Source of the DNA: Pyropia yezoensis
Lineage: Eukaryota; Rhodophyta; Bangiophyceae; Bangiales; Bangiaceae
Reading direction: 5' to 3'
NCBI GenBank assembly: GCA_009829735.1
Contig: CM020619.1
Span: 22,779,554-22,843,553 of the forward strand
Length of the DNA stretch: 64,000 bases
Below the pieces are notes generated by a model, which saw only the letters and a list, made by a program, of their open reading frames with translations, ran no database searches and was not told the origin of the DNA. Position numbers and translations under genes: made by a program. Positions 1 through 9,893 of the stretch are shown in pieces (the first letter of the stretch is position 1; the number at the start of each line of letters is the position of its first letter).

Positions 1-35
1 CGAAGACGGCGTCACCACAAGGGTGACGGAAACCC

Positions 36-54
36 GTCCCCTGCTGCTCCACCA
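36..54 (-). other. Primer-binding site of family B element
   Basis: On the minus strand these 19 bases are the same PBS found in family A at 18295-18313 and 47418-47436 (TGGTGGAGCAGCAGGGGAC). It lies one base inside the family B LTR, so the body of this element extends leftwards out of the window on the minus strand. The primer tRNA would end in ...CUGCUCC-A-CCA; I cannot name it from memory. Confidence 0.75.
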
Positions 55-55
55 A

Positions 56-418
56 TGTAGCACAATAGGAATCCGTCGCACGTCCACTCTCAGGGAACAC
101 TCACCAAGGGGGATCGGCACCAACGTCACCGGGAGGCCAAGGTTGCTGTCCTTGGAGCGCAAGCCACGGGACCAAGATGGGAGCCCAAATGGGAGGGGTT
201 TGTTGTTCTACCTTGGCCGGCGGTGGATTCGCCACCGGCCCCCTCGTTATAAACCCTCGGAGACACTACTAACTACCCTCCACCCCAAGATGCAAGTCCC
301 TCTGGTCATACGTAACTTATAGATACCGTGACCAGTACGAACTATCAAATTGAAAGTTAAGGGTTAGAAGTAGCCCCCCTGATATTAGGGTCACAATACG
401 GACAACCATATTGCTACA
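56..418 (-). repeat. 5' LTR of a second LTR-retrotransposon family (family B)
   Basis: The 363-bp segment begins TGTAGCA and ends TGCTACA, a perfect 7-bp terminal inverted repeat. It has a PBS immediately to its left in reverse orientation, and at its right end the sequence switches at once to family A pol (position 419 corresponds to 20857 in copy 2). It is therefore the 5' LTR of a minus-strand element that landed inside family A copy 1. The left-hand target-site duplicate is outside the window; the right-hand one would start ACTGG (419-423). Apart from termini of the same TG...CA style, I see no similarity to the family A LTR. No coding function is inferred. Confidence 0.7.
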
Positions 419-3400
419 ACTGGGTCAAGTTGATGAATGGGGAGACTATCCCCATCCTTGGTAAGGGAAAGTCTGTGGCTCCTGTGACAGTCTCACAGTC
501 GAAGCCCTGTTTGCTCTGTGAGGGAAGGGTTTACCGCTACCCTGCGTTTAGCCCGCAAAGTCACGTTGCCCCCCAACTCGGTGGCGCACGTTGACGTTGT
601 AACTGATTTTTCGGGGAACGGGTTGGTGCACCCTAACCCCCGTCTTGCTCGCAAGCACCAAGTGCATGTTGCCCTTGGCACGATGGACTCCAAAGCCGGA
701 GTCCCGTGGAGGATCCAGGTGATGAACCTGAGTCCGACGCCCAAGTACTTCAAGTCGGGAGCCAAGTTCGGCTATATCGACCAACATGAGGGACCGGTAG
801 TAGCGGTCACCCTCAACGCGGGCGCAAGTAGCGACCCGAAGTCCGGAAAGGAGAAGCATCAAGCCAAGTCGGCCACCTCTCCTCGGCCCCATGTGAACAT
901 GGAGGGTGTTCCCCCCAGGTTGAGGGTTCAAGTTGAACGCCTCTTGGGCCAATATCACAAGCTGTGGGATGGTCAATTGGGACTCATGAGAGCCACCCAA
1001 CACCGGATCGAGTTGAAGCCCGGTGCACCCCCTATACGCCAACAACCGTATAGGGGAGGACCTCGTTCAAGGGCCCTCGTTAAGGAGCAAGTTGCTCGCA
1101 TGGAGGCCCTCGATGTGATCGAGGCCAGCAACGCCGAGTGGGCGAGTCCGGTGGTTATCGTCCCCAAAGTTGATGGGACCCCCCGGTTTTGTATCGACTA
1201 CCGTAAGCTCAACGAGAGCACGGTGAAGGACAGTTATCCCCTACCTAGGATGGATGACTGTCTGGACTCTCTGGGGGAGGCAAACGTGTTCTCTACCCTG
1301 GACTGTAACGCGGGGTACTGGCAAATTCCCATTGCCCCGGAGGACAGGCATAAAACTACCTTTACCTGTCACTGTGGTACCTACCAGTGCAAACGCCTAC
1401 CGTTTGGTCTGTGTAACGCGCCGGCAACTTTCCAGCGCGCTATGGACATGATTCTGGCCGGAGTACGGTGGCAGATCTGTCTTGTGTACCTAGACGATAT
1501 CATTGTGTTCTCCCGAAGTCCGGAGGAACACATTGGCCATCTTGGCCAGGTGTTCAAGCTACTTGCTGACGCCGGTGTGTCACTGAACGCGAGTAAGTGC
1601 CACCTCTTCACTCAAGAGGTGGAGTACTTGGGACATGTTGTCCGTCCGGGGCGTCTCAGTGTTAACGAGAAGAACTTGAGGGCCATACGTAAGGCTCAGT
1701 ACCCCCGGACCCAGACCCAGATGAGGAGCTTCCTCGGGATGTGTAACGTGTACCGACGTTTCACCAAGGGCTTCGCCAAGGTGGCGAAGCCGTTGAATGA
1801 GCTAGTGAGCTCAACGCTACCGAAGAACCTGCCTCCCCCAAGTCGGGTGGAGCAGGAATCCTTTGAGACTCTTCGGGACCTTCTGCTGAAGCCCCCCATC
1901 TTGGCAATTCCCAGGTTGGGAGGCCACTACATCCTGGATGTGGACGCTAGCTACGACCAACTTGGTTGTGTGTTGCTTCAGCAGCAGCCGGACAAGGAGT
2001 ACTTGCCGGTGGGATACTTTAGTAAGGGGCTGAACTCGGCCGAGAAGAACTACGGAGTCACCGAGTTGGAAGGACTCGCAGTGGTGTGGGCGGTGACGTC
2101 ACTTCGTCACTACCTGGAGGGTGAGAAGTTCCTCATCCGCTGTGACCACCGCGCGTTGCAGTTCATCTTTAAGACGGACTGTACGAACACTCGTCTCAAC
2201 CGGTGGAGGGTGCGACTGGCACCCTTCAACTTTGACATTGAGTACCGACCTGGCAGGCAACATGCCCTTGCCGACGGCCTCTCTCGGGTACCTACCGAGG
2301 GGCTGGACACTAACCCAGTCGATGAGGACATCCCCATTGTGGGGGTAGTCACGCGCTCGGGTCAGGCGTTGAACCCCGAGGCGCCAGGGAACAAGAAGTA
2401 CTTGCCCCTGTCCCTGGACGAGGTGGTGAAGGCCCAGGCCGAGGATCCCTTCTGCAAGTAGCAGAGGGATACGCTAGATATGGTGGCGGAGACGCGGTTC
2501 TTCATCGGAGACGATGGCCTCCTCTTGAGGAGGGGGGTAATTCAGGGGACCGAACAACTTGTCGTCCCCGCATCCCTCAAGGACAGTATCCTTGAGAGGG
2601 AGCACAACGCACCCCCCAGGTGGACACCTGGGGCCTAGCAAACTATACCAGACCCTGAGGACCAGGTACTACTGGCCGTCCATGGTGGTGGACATCTACA
2701 GTTGGGTGGCTGCCTGCACAAGTTGTGCACAGAATCGTCTGATGGAACGGCGGCCTAGTACGGCTATGCTATTGTTCCCGGCCAAGGTGCCCTTCGCCGC
2801 GTTGGCGATGGACATCCTTGGGCCACTGCCCGTAACCGAGGAGGGCAACCAGTACCTCCTGGTCATCTGTGACCGCTTCACGAAACTTACGCGAGCGATC
2901 CCACTGGCAGAGATCACGGCCATGTCGGTCGTGTCAGCCTTCCTAGATCACTGGGTTGCCGCGTATGGCATCCCAGATAGTACACTATCGGACAATGGAC
3001 CGCAATTTGCGTCCGTACTGTTTCAGGGAGTGCTGGATATGTTGGGGGTTAAGGCAAACTATGCCACCCCCTACCACCCACAAACTAATGGGCAGGTGGA
3101 GCGCTTCAACAAAACTATTGTTAGGCAGCTGCGCCACTATGTGAGTGAGCACGTGAAGACGTGGGACCAATATATTTCTATCCTTACTACTGCCTACAAT
3201 TCGCAGGTTCACTCATCTACAGGGGAAGTACCCCTCGCTTTTGTGACCCCCCGTCGCGTGCGGTCTATTGCCGTGCGGCGGTCGCTCCCAACTAGGGAGG
3301 ATGGTGGCCGTACGCCTACTCCTACTGAGAGTAAGGCGGAGTTCGCCGCTAGGCTTGAAAACCTCATCCCTAAAGTCAGGGCTGAGATGGACAAAGCACA

Positions 3401-3902
3401 AAAGCGCTACAAGCGTACCTTTGACAAAAAGGTGCGCAATGCTAAACATGTCCCCGAGCAGGGTGACTGGGTGCTGGTACACTCGCACACCCCAACTGGG
3501 GGTAAGCTGGTATTCCAGACGAAGGGACCGTACCAGGTCCTTCGTACTGATGGGCGGCGCTTCACCATCGAAAGTGACGATGGGGTCCGCACAGTGAACG
3601 GACAGGACGTGGTCAAAGTTGCACTACCGCCTGCAGGCGACCCAGCTTGGGCACGTGCGTTGGAGTCGTGGCGCCTCCCCTCACTGCCTGCGGCCAAACA
3701 GGGCCCGCAGGAGTACGTGTTCGATAAGTTCATCGACCACGGATGGGATGAAGACACTGACCGCCTCATGTTGAGGGTGCGTTGGTTTGGCTACAAAGCC
3801 AAGGATGATACGTGGGAGTATGTGGAGGACCTTCCCGCTGAGAAGGTCCGGGCGTACTGTGCCCGGAATGAGATAGACCCTAACAGCCCTCCCTCAACGT
3901 GA
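419..3902 (+). pseudogene. pol: pol of family A copy 1 (RT-RNase H-integrase-chromodomain), broken
   Basis: It encodes, in order, the linker after the protease, reverse transcriptase (FCIDYRKLNES near 1190, catalytic YLDD near 1487), RNase H (DVDASYDQLG near 1938, then CDHRALQFI), the integrase zinc finger (second half HLG...C..C), the DD35E core (MDILGP, LSDNGPQF, QVERFN) and a C-terminal chromodomain (RVRWFGYKAKDDTWE). Breaks: one extra base around 505-515 relative to copies 2 and 3, a TAG at 2459-2461 where copies 2 and 3 read TCG, and a one-base gain near 2612-2620 in the zinc-finger region. The codon that is TAG in copies 2 and 3 (22290, 51413) is still CAG here. It cannot make a full-length polyprotein. 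Its stop lies 111 bp from the end of the convergent antisense ORF. Confidence 0.93.
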
Positions 3903-4013
3903 GGGAAGGCCGAGCAACAGTGCCAAGAGAGTGCTTCAAGTCGAAGTGGTACGCAGAGTGGCTTTTAACTACAGCCCTAACCCTCACACTCTCACAACAA
4001 AGGCAGCTGCCAA

Positions 4014-5957
4014 CTAGGCACGCATGCTAGACTCTCCCACTCCACGGCCCTCGCCCTCACGTGGAGGCGAGCGGCGAGACCCACGCCGATAACGGTCTCC
4101 ACTCGTTGGAGGGGGCGGCGGCTCCAAGTCGGAACCGTCGCGCCCCTCACGGTCGCGCAAGTGGCGCCGACCGTGGCCACTCTTCTGCCTGGTCTTGCGC
4201 GCAAGTTTGCGACGCAGACGCTGGACAGACTCCGTCTCCGACGGGGTAGAGGACTCCGAAACGGAGTAAGACAACTCGTCTTCCGATACGGAAGGAGAGC
4301 GCCGAGAGTGTCGGCGACGACGGCGAGGAGGCGAGTATGCCCGGCTCGCGCGACGTTTGCCACGCCCAGGTGGGGCTGGCTGGGGCATAATAGCCCCAAT
4401 ACGAGCCAACTCGGCTGTCATAAACTCCGCCACCGACTCGCAACTCGCGGTCGCTACTGCAGTACGAACGCGCTCCTCAAGTTGAGGAGTCTCGGAACTC
4501 TGTAGGGTTGCGGTCGACGCGGCCAACCAGGAAATGGTGCGCACCAACGTGGTGATCATCATCTCTGAGGTTAGAGGCGTGGGCGGCAACACCAACTTGG
4601 GGTATACCGTCAGGAGGGTGGCCCCCAAGTTGGGGGACACCGGGGTGGAAGACTCCACGGCCACGCTGATCGGGATGTTCCCGTGAGGTTGGAAAGGAAC
4701 AGGAGGAAGCGGAGGGGCCCGCCGAGGTGGCGGTACCCGGGTGTAACTGCGACCCCGACTTGGGGCTCCCGCAGTGGGTTGAGTCATGTGGTCATCATAG
4801 GACGGCACGGCCGTAACTATGGGCTTGTCCGGGGGTGGCGCAGTGTGGCGATCCACCCGCGGGGCATACGGGTAGTCCCCGATGCCCAACCCCTCTCGTA
4901 GGACCACACGGCCGTCGTGAAGTTCATGAGCGACCCACACGAACTGGCGAAGTGCGCCATCGTCCTTGGGCCCACGAGTGGGGCGGCGCAACTTGTGCTC
5001 AATGCTCTCCCACTCGATAAACTTATGGAGCCGGAGCATCTCCTCAAGTAGAGTGAGTTGTCCTGAGGAGCACCCCTCAGCAACTAGCTGAGGGGTGAGC
5101 TGTTCCAAACCCTGGATGAGCCGGAGGGGGAGATGCCAGAGCATCCCCCGCCGCTGAACACAGGACACCCAGGTCGACATGACCTCGAGGAGCCACTGGG
5201 TGGCCAACATAGCCCACACCAGGTGATCAGGGGCAGCCGTCAACATGACGGAGCCGAAGTGGTCAAGCAACCGGGGCAACAACGCCGGGAACCCGTAGGG
5301 GACCTCAACTTGAGGCCACCACTCGGGCTTCTTCGGATAGTACTGCTCCTTACTGGCAGCAGACTGTTGAGGAAACTCAAGTTGAGCCGAGGTCACCAAA
5401 TAGGGACCTCGCCGGAAGTCTTTCTCCATCCGCACATCAAAGTGATGAGTGTGCGGATCGGCCTCGTGGAGGTACGGTGGGCGAGTTGCCACAGCGTCCC
5501 ACGTGAAGGTCGGCAAGTCGCCGGGACCCGGGATAGTTCCCCCGCGGTCCACCATGGCCTTGGCACGTTGGACGTCTTCAACCTCCTCGTCGTCCAGGAA
5601 GGCAAACTGGTCCGTCCTGAAGCCGGCCGGGAACCCGACCCTACGGGGATACTTCTCCCGTAGGCGGTCCCATACCCGGCCCATCGCTGCGCCAAGTCGG
5701 CCACAGCGAAGAACAGTCAACCCCTCCTCATAAAGAGGCCAAGCGGGGTAAAACCACCGCCCCAAGGCCTCACGCGGGACGACTTGTCCCGCCTCCGGGG
5801 GAGACCCCGCCGTCAACCCAAAGCCGGGTGACGCGGGAGTCCCATCCCCCGGAGCGATCGCGGAGCCCCCGCCGGAAGTCCCGGCGGGTGCTGCACCGTA
5901 GGAGGTGTCCTCCATGCGCTCGTCAAGAGAGTCCGTCTCCACTCCCGGAGTCGCCAT
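4014..5957 (-). CDS. Antisense ORF (aORF) of family A copy 1, function unknown
   Basis: The reading frame has 647 codons on the strand opposite to gag-pol, between pol and the 3' LTR. I chose the ATG at 5957 (context gagccATGgcg, a good eukaryotic start); the open frame continues 57 codons upstream without another ATG. The N-terminus is Pro/Gly/Ser-rich. A central section of roughly 300 residues is rich in aromatics (GRWFYPAWPLYEEGL, PKKPEWWPQVEVPYGFP) and predicted-helical leucines (WLLEVMSTW). Residues from about 535 to the end are Arg/Ser-rich (SPPRRRRRHSRRSPS) with acidic Ser patches, as in nuclear RNA- or chromatin-binding tails. I recognise no catalytic motif, zinc finger or membrane segment. 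The same frame is fully open in the two other complete copies, with scattered replacement and silent differences and no indels. The family is unknown to me; it could act on element RNA, on nuclear import or against silencing, but that is speculation. Confidence 0.75.
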   Translation of the reverse strand: MATPGVETDSLDERMEDTSYGAAPAGTSGGGSAIAPGDGTPASPGFGLTAGSPPEAGQVVPREALGRWFYPAWPLYEEGLTVLRCGRLGAAMGRVWDRLREKYPRRVGFPAGFRTDQFAFLDDEEVEDVQRAKAMVDRGGTIPGPGDLPTFTWDAVATRPPYLHEADPHTHHFDVRMEKDFRRGPYLVTSAQLEFPQQSAASKEQYYPKKPEWWPQVEVPYGFPALLPRLLDHFGSVMLTAAPDHLVWAMLATQWLLEVMSTWVSCVQRRGMLWHLPLRLIQGLEQLTPQLVAEGCSSGQLTLLEEMLRLHKFIEWESIEHKLRRPTRGPKDDGALRQFVWVAHELHDGRVVLREGLGIGDYPYAPRVDRHTAPPPDKPIVTAVPSYDDHMTQPTAGAPSRGRSYTRVPPPRRAPPLPPVPFQPHGNIPISVAVESSTPVSPNLGATLLTVYPKLVLPPTPLTSEMMITTLVRTISWLAASTATLQSSETPQLEERVRTAVATASCESVAEFMTAELARIGAIMPQPAPPGRGKRRASRAYSPPRRRRRHSRRSPSVSEDELSYSVSESSTPSETESVQRLRRKLARKTRQKSGHGRRHLRDREGRDGSDLEPPPPPTSGDRYRRGSRRSPPREGEGRGVGESSMRA

Positions 5958-6282
5958 GGCTCTCCCCAAGTTGGGGAGAGACGCTCTGGCTATCGCAGCA
6001 CGAGACCCGCCTCGAGTTGAGGGGGACTCGGATCGTGGGTATACGGGTGGCCTCCCCAGCGTGGGGCGGCCCAGTGGAAGGTGAAGGGGAGGTGGTGGTG
6101 ATGGTGAAGTGTGAACTGAGGAGAGCAAGCTGCCGAGTGGGCAAGCTTGAGGAGAGGGGCGGTCAACGTGACCGCCTCCACATCCGTGTTACGTACTCGA
6201 TGGGGGACAGCAAGTCGCGCCCCCAACGCCGAGACGTGCGTTTACGCACCCCCTCACAGGGCCGACCGGGTCGGTCGGAACT

Positions 6283-6295
6283 GAGGAGAGGGGAG
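6283..6295 (+). other. Polypurine tract of copy 1
   Basis: The 13 purines GAGGAGAGGGGAG directly abut the TG of the 3' LTR, the standard plus-strand priming site of LTR elements. The same tract precedes the 3' LTRs at 34313 and 55855. Confidence 0.85.
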
Positions 6296-6764
6296 TGTGG
6301 CAGTATTGACCCCCAGGTAAGGGGGCAACACGTGCCATGCAAGGGGCGGCAGGCCACTAGCCTGATCCGTTCCTCCCCCTGCATTTGGGTCCATATTCCC
6401 TAAGTTTGGGATAGTTAGCTTAGTAGTAAATCCAACTTGGATTTGAGGGTTTTCTGCATTTATCGTCTTGAATTTTCGTGTGGCCCGGTGGGCAGGTGCT
6501 GGGGTGGGAGATTCTGAGTGGCGAGATTCTGAGTGGACCCTGGGGGGATAAGGGGAGGGACAGCGGGGCTTGGCCCTGCGTCCCCGTCCCGACCAAGAAA
6601 CTGTTGGACCACACACCATCTTCTTGTTTGTCCGTGGGGGGTTTGCCCCACAACAGGGACAGAGTGTGTGCGACTTGCACTTCTTCCGGTTCCCCCGACA
6701 CGGGAGGCAGCCCTGGCACACCGCCCCAACTTGGGTGCCGTGTGTGCTTGTGGTTTTTGCCACA
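6296..6764 (+). repeat. 3' LTR of family A copy 1
   Basis: It is 469 bp and starts TGTGGCA and ends TGCCACA. It differs from the other LTRs at a few bases, for example ccctggcaca where the others read ccctagcaca, which removes a stop codon on the minus strand (see the chimeric ORF at 6254-6889). Confidence 0.95.
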
Positions 6765-6889
6765 GTCTGGTGCGAATTGCAGCTGCTCTCCTTGCACAGG
6801 ACCGTGACGTGGTCATCTTTTCCATGCCTGCAATCGATGCAGCGGCCGTTCTTGAAGCCACTCCGGGTGCCCGGCTTCGGTCGGCCCAT

Positions 6890-8387
6890 ACTTTCTCTGC
6901 CTGAGTCGGAGGGGGACGATGGGGGCGAAAGGTCTTGGCTGGAGAAGGGGCGCAACAGTGCTTAGCCACGCTCGATAAACGGTTGTACCGACCCAGGCAT
7001 TGTCGCTCAGAGGTCAAGTCGGTAGGTGCCTCTATAGCTGAACTGCATCGCGTTGACAGCCTATATACAAACGCGGGAGGGGTGGAGGACATGCTCGCAG
7101 GCACCCACATTCCAGGCGAGAGTGGGCGTGCAACTAAATGAGGGATTGGTACGTTTCTCGCCCGCTCAAGGTCATACGTGGTCAGCGGTCCCGTCAGGCG
7201 TGGTCAGCGGTCCCGCACTCCACCCGACCCCACCCCCTCCCCGATTGGGCCGGATGTGAAAGTCGGATGAACTTATCCGCCGTATTTGTATCCTGGTTAT
7301 CCGACGACGGACTTTCAGTGCAAGAGAGATAATCTTTCCGAATCAGAATTGATTAAATGACGTCATCACAACCGTATCTTTGATACATTTCACGTGCGCC
7401 AAGTCATGAATGACTTCCTGCTGATGTGTGCTCTCGTGACTACTCGAGACCACCTGTCGCGGCCCATGCCGCTCTCGCCCGCGCCTGCGCCCACGCAAGT
7501 GTTTACCCCGCTGACCTGAAGTCGATGCTGCCTTGCTTGTTTGTCTTGCCTTCACCTTGCTGATGCGACCTGTCGCTTCAGCAGGCAGGGCTGTTTTGTG
7601 GTGGTGGTGGTGGCTGTCGCCGTGCTGGCAGCCCCGCTGTCTTGCTCACCACCCTTTCATACAACAGCCAGGTACACACGTGCTGCCTGTGAGAGAATTG
7701 TCATGACAATGTGAAGGCCTTTCTTAGCGTCATGTTCACCGCGTGTTGTACTTTCCTGCACTTGGCGTCGTACATTGCCTGTTGCGCATGGCTTTGTCAC
7801 TCGCCCAACGCCTCATTCATTCCACGCGCCACTCACCCCACGCGTCATTCACCCCACGCTTCACTCACCGCACACATAACTCACCCCACGCGTTCACGTT
7901 CTGGTCTGTTATAATGCATGCCCATTTGCCGTTTGATGGCTATCACCTCGTGCCCTGCCGCACCCAACACGGTGGTGCTTCCGCCGACTTTTCACATTTA
8001 ACCAAGCCCTCTCCCCTTGGCCCCGGGGGCAGGATGAGAAGCGTCAGCGACGACGTCGCCGGGCAGGCCAGCTAGTAGCGTGACTGCCTGCCGCCGCCGC
8101 TACACGCGGGTGCGGCCGCCTAGCGGGGAACCGACTGGTACGGCTGCTGGCTGCTGGCTGCTCGCTGCAGTTGCCTGAGTGGTCATTGTTGTTCTGGCCG
8201 TGGCCGTGGCGCGGCATCTGCCCTTCTTCAGGAGACGGGTGGTGCCGCGCTCGCTGCCGTCGTCATTCTCTTCGCTGCCTAAACGCCTGTTGCCAAGGAC
8301 GGGCCATTTGGACGTGGTCATCCCACTTGCTTTCTTGGCAGTCGTGGTGTGGTACCTCCCGTCCGTTGGTTTAGCGCGTTGTCAAGC
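6890..8387. other. Intergenic stretch, no gene recognised
   Basis: This is less GC-rich than the surroundings in parts. It contains a short GTG triplet run near 7599-7612 and the 7822-7900 tandem repeat. I see no conserved coding frame. It should hold the promoter of the kinase gene that starts at 8388; no clear TATA box stands out. Confidence 0.5.
7822..7900. repeat. Degenerate short tandem repeat (cactcaccccacgcg type)
   Basis: Four to five imperfect copies of a 13-16 bp motif resembling CACTCACCCCACGCG run through this segment. No coding potential is evident. Confidence 0.6.
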
Positions 8388-9893
8388 ATGGCAACTCCCG
8401 GCACCGGCCCCATCCTCGGAGGGGACGCAACAGGTGCCTCAAGTCACGCATCATCCTCTTCCGAGTCAGATTCCGCTAGCATGCCAGCCTACGTCCGCGT
8501 CATCCTCCTGGGCGCGCATGGCCAGTGCGTATTGATGGAGCGACTAGACGACTCTTCCTGGGATCTCCCCTACTTTGTTTATCCTTCCCGTTTTGAGGTG
8601 GAGCAAGTGTGCCAGGACGTGCTGCAGGCGCTTGCACCGCAGTCGACCAATACCTTCTTTACCGTCAACTGTGACCTGTTCGGGGCCTTTGGGTGCCTGG
8701 GACGTGCGAAGACGTCTTCCGATGAGGATCTGGGAATTGCCGCCTTGTTGCTTGTGGAGAGCCATGGCCACGAGGTGCAGGCGCCGAGCCGCTACTCATG
8801 GAAGACCGCTGTTGAGGTAGCTGACCTACGCGACGACGATGACCTGTACCAGAGCACGGCTGTGGACATCGTGTGCAAGCTGCTTTCTGGGGACGCAAGC
8901 AGCGTACTTTCGGTTGTAGTCGACCCGCGATACCAACTGGGCTGGTTCAACAGGGCGGCGTCGTGGCTGTCTTCTTTTGTTGCTGGACGGGGCGCAGCCG
9001 TGCGTGGCCGGGTGACCCAAGTGCAAGTATCCCCAGCCGCGACTATCCTGATGGTCGACTCAACTGCTGGTGTGTTCTACCTCAAGGCAGCGGGGCTGGG
9101 CAACCGAGAGGTGCAGCTCACCCAGACGGTTTCCTCCCTCTTCCCCTCTTACACGCTGGAGGTGGTTGCGACGCACGTTGACTTGAACTGCTTTGTTTCT
9201 CCGGCGTTTAGCCCACTGCCCGACGATACAGAGTATACCAGATATGCGGGGCTGCTTGGGCAGCTGCAGATTGAGTCACGCCAGCACCTGGACGCCTTGC
9301 TGGTAGCGGGGCTTCCTGACCGCTGCCCTGCGCAGCTCGCTGCCGAGCTGCTCAAGTGGGTGGATGACGACTTGCTGCGCGGCTGGTTTGGGCACCCCCT
9401 GCGTTACGCTCGTTTGGCTAAGTACGTGCCACACCTTGTGACCTTGTGTCACCAGCTCACCAGGAGTGCAGTGCCGATGACGCTGGTCCACGGCGACGTT
9501 AGCCGCCGCAACATGGCGGTAGCTGACGAGGATCGGCCCCTCCTGTTTGATTGGGAGTTTGCGTGTATTGGGCATCCTTTCTACGACTGGCATGAACTGC
9601 ATACGGAGCTGTCGGACAAGGCTCGACGGGTCTACCTGGACCTCTACCTGGACTCCTATGGTAAGTATGGTACGGTGGACGAACTGCAGTCCTTGTACAG
9701 TGCGGGCCGCACGCTGGGTTGGTGTATCAAGATGTGGCATTCGTTGGAGCAGGCGCGGGCGTGTGATGTGGAGTTTGCTTCGTCCCACATGGAGAACTTT
9801 CTTTCTTATTGGGAACTCGCTTTGGACGGCCTGATGGAGGTGGGACCGCCAGGGGTTCCACGGGACGTGGGGCCCAGGTGGACCTTCGGTTGA
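8388..9893 (+). CDS. APH-fold phosphotransferase with a separate N-terminal domain
   Basis: The protein is 501 aa, single exon, and starts at ATG 8388 (aagcATGgc). The C-terminal half has the aminoglycoside-phosphotransferase/choline-kinase catalytic signature: HGDVSRRNMAV near residue 368 (Brenner loop, catalytic Asp and Asn) and LFDWEFACIGHPFYDW near 387 (metal-binding Asp). Before it, DPRYQLGWFNRAASWL and a beta-rich stretch look like the N-lobe of bacterial-type phosphotransferase family proteins. Residues about 35-150 (YVRVILLGAHGQCVLMERL...SWDLPYF) resemble a divergent Nudix-like fold but lack a clear Nudix box. The substrate is unknown; soluble and probably cytosolic, since I see no signal peptide or TM segment. 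It lies convergent to the UTP10-like gene, with about 640 bp between the ends. Its bacterial flavour suggests old transfer, unproven. Confidence 0.8.
   Translation: MATPGTGPILGGDATGASSHASSSSESDSASMPAYVRVILLGAHGQCVLMERLDDSSWDLPYFVYPSRFEVEQVCQDVLQALAPQSTNTFFTVNCDLFGAFGCLGRAKTSSDEDLGIAALLLVESHGHEVQAPSRYSWKTAVEVADLRDDDDLYQSTAVDIVCKLLSGDASSVLSVVVDPRYQLGWFNRAASWLSSFVAGRGAAVRGRVTQVQVSPAATILMVDSTAGVFYLKAAGLGNREVQLTQTVSSLFPSYTLEVVATHVDLNCFVSPAFSPLPDDTEYTRYAGLLGQLQIESRQHLDALLVAGLPDRCPAQLAAELLKWVDDDLLRGWFGHPLRYARLAKYVPHLVTLCHQLTRSAVPMTLVHGDVSRRNMAVADEDRPLLFDWEFACIGHPFYDWHELHTELSDKARRVYLDLYLDSYGKYGTVDELQSLYSAGRTLGWCIKMWHSLEQARACDVEFASSHMENFLSYWELALDGLMEVGPPGVPRDVGPRWTFG

Larger units (their letters stand above)
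419..6764 (+). mobile_element. Family A Ty3/gypsy chromovirus, copy 1 (5'-truncated)
   Basis: This copy carries the 3' two thirds of a family A element: pol from just after the protease domain, the antisense ORF, the polypurine tract and the 3' LTR. The 5' LTR, gag and protease are separated from it by the family B insertion and lie outside the window, if they exist. It aligns nearly base for base with copy 2 (419-3902 against 20857-24338). The right flank starts GTCTG, unlike the CCGGC that flanks the other two copies. Confidence 0.95.
6254..6889 (-). other. Chimeric Cys-rich open frame running from flank through the LTR
   Basis: A minus-strand frame of 211 codons opens at ATG 6889 (MGRPKPGTRS), in non-element DNA, and crosses the whole copy-1 LTR. 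Cysteines cluster on both sides of the junction: CIDC, VLC and SSC in the flank, then CQGCLPC, KKC and LCPCC inside the LTR. They look like a zinc-binding series, but the later half is simply antisense LTR. In the other four LTRs the same frame has a TAG just before the CxxC cluster. It may be chance, an exapted LTR exon, or the remains of a host gene hit by the insertion. There is no direct evidence of expression. Confidence 0.3.

Noticed and set aside
5133..5663. Plus-strand ORF of 176 codons within the aORF region
   Set aside because: It is the complement of the aORF, lacks coherent composition, and changes length between copies more than the antisense frame does.
7598..7900. CRISPR-like array of short repeats
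   Set aside because: Repeats are imperfect, directly adjacent and of simple composition; the host is a eukaryote.
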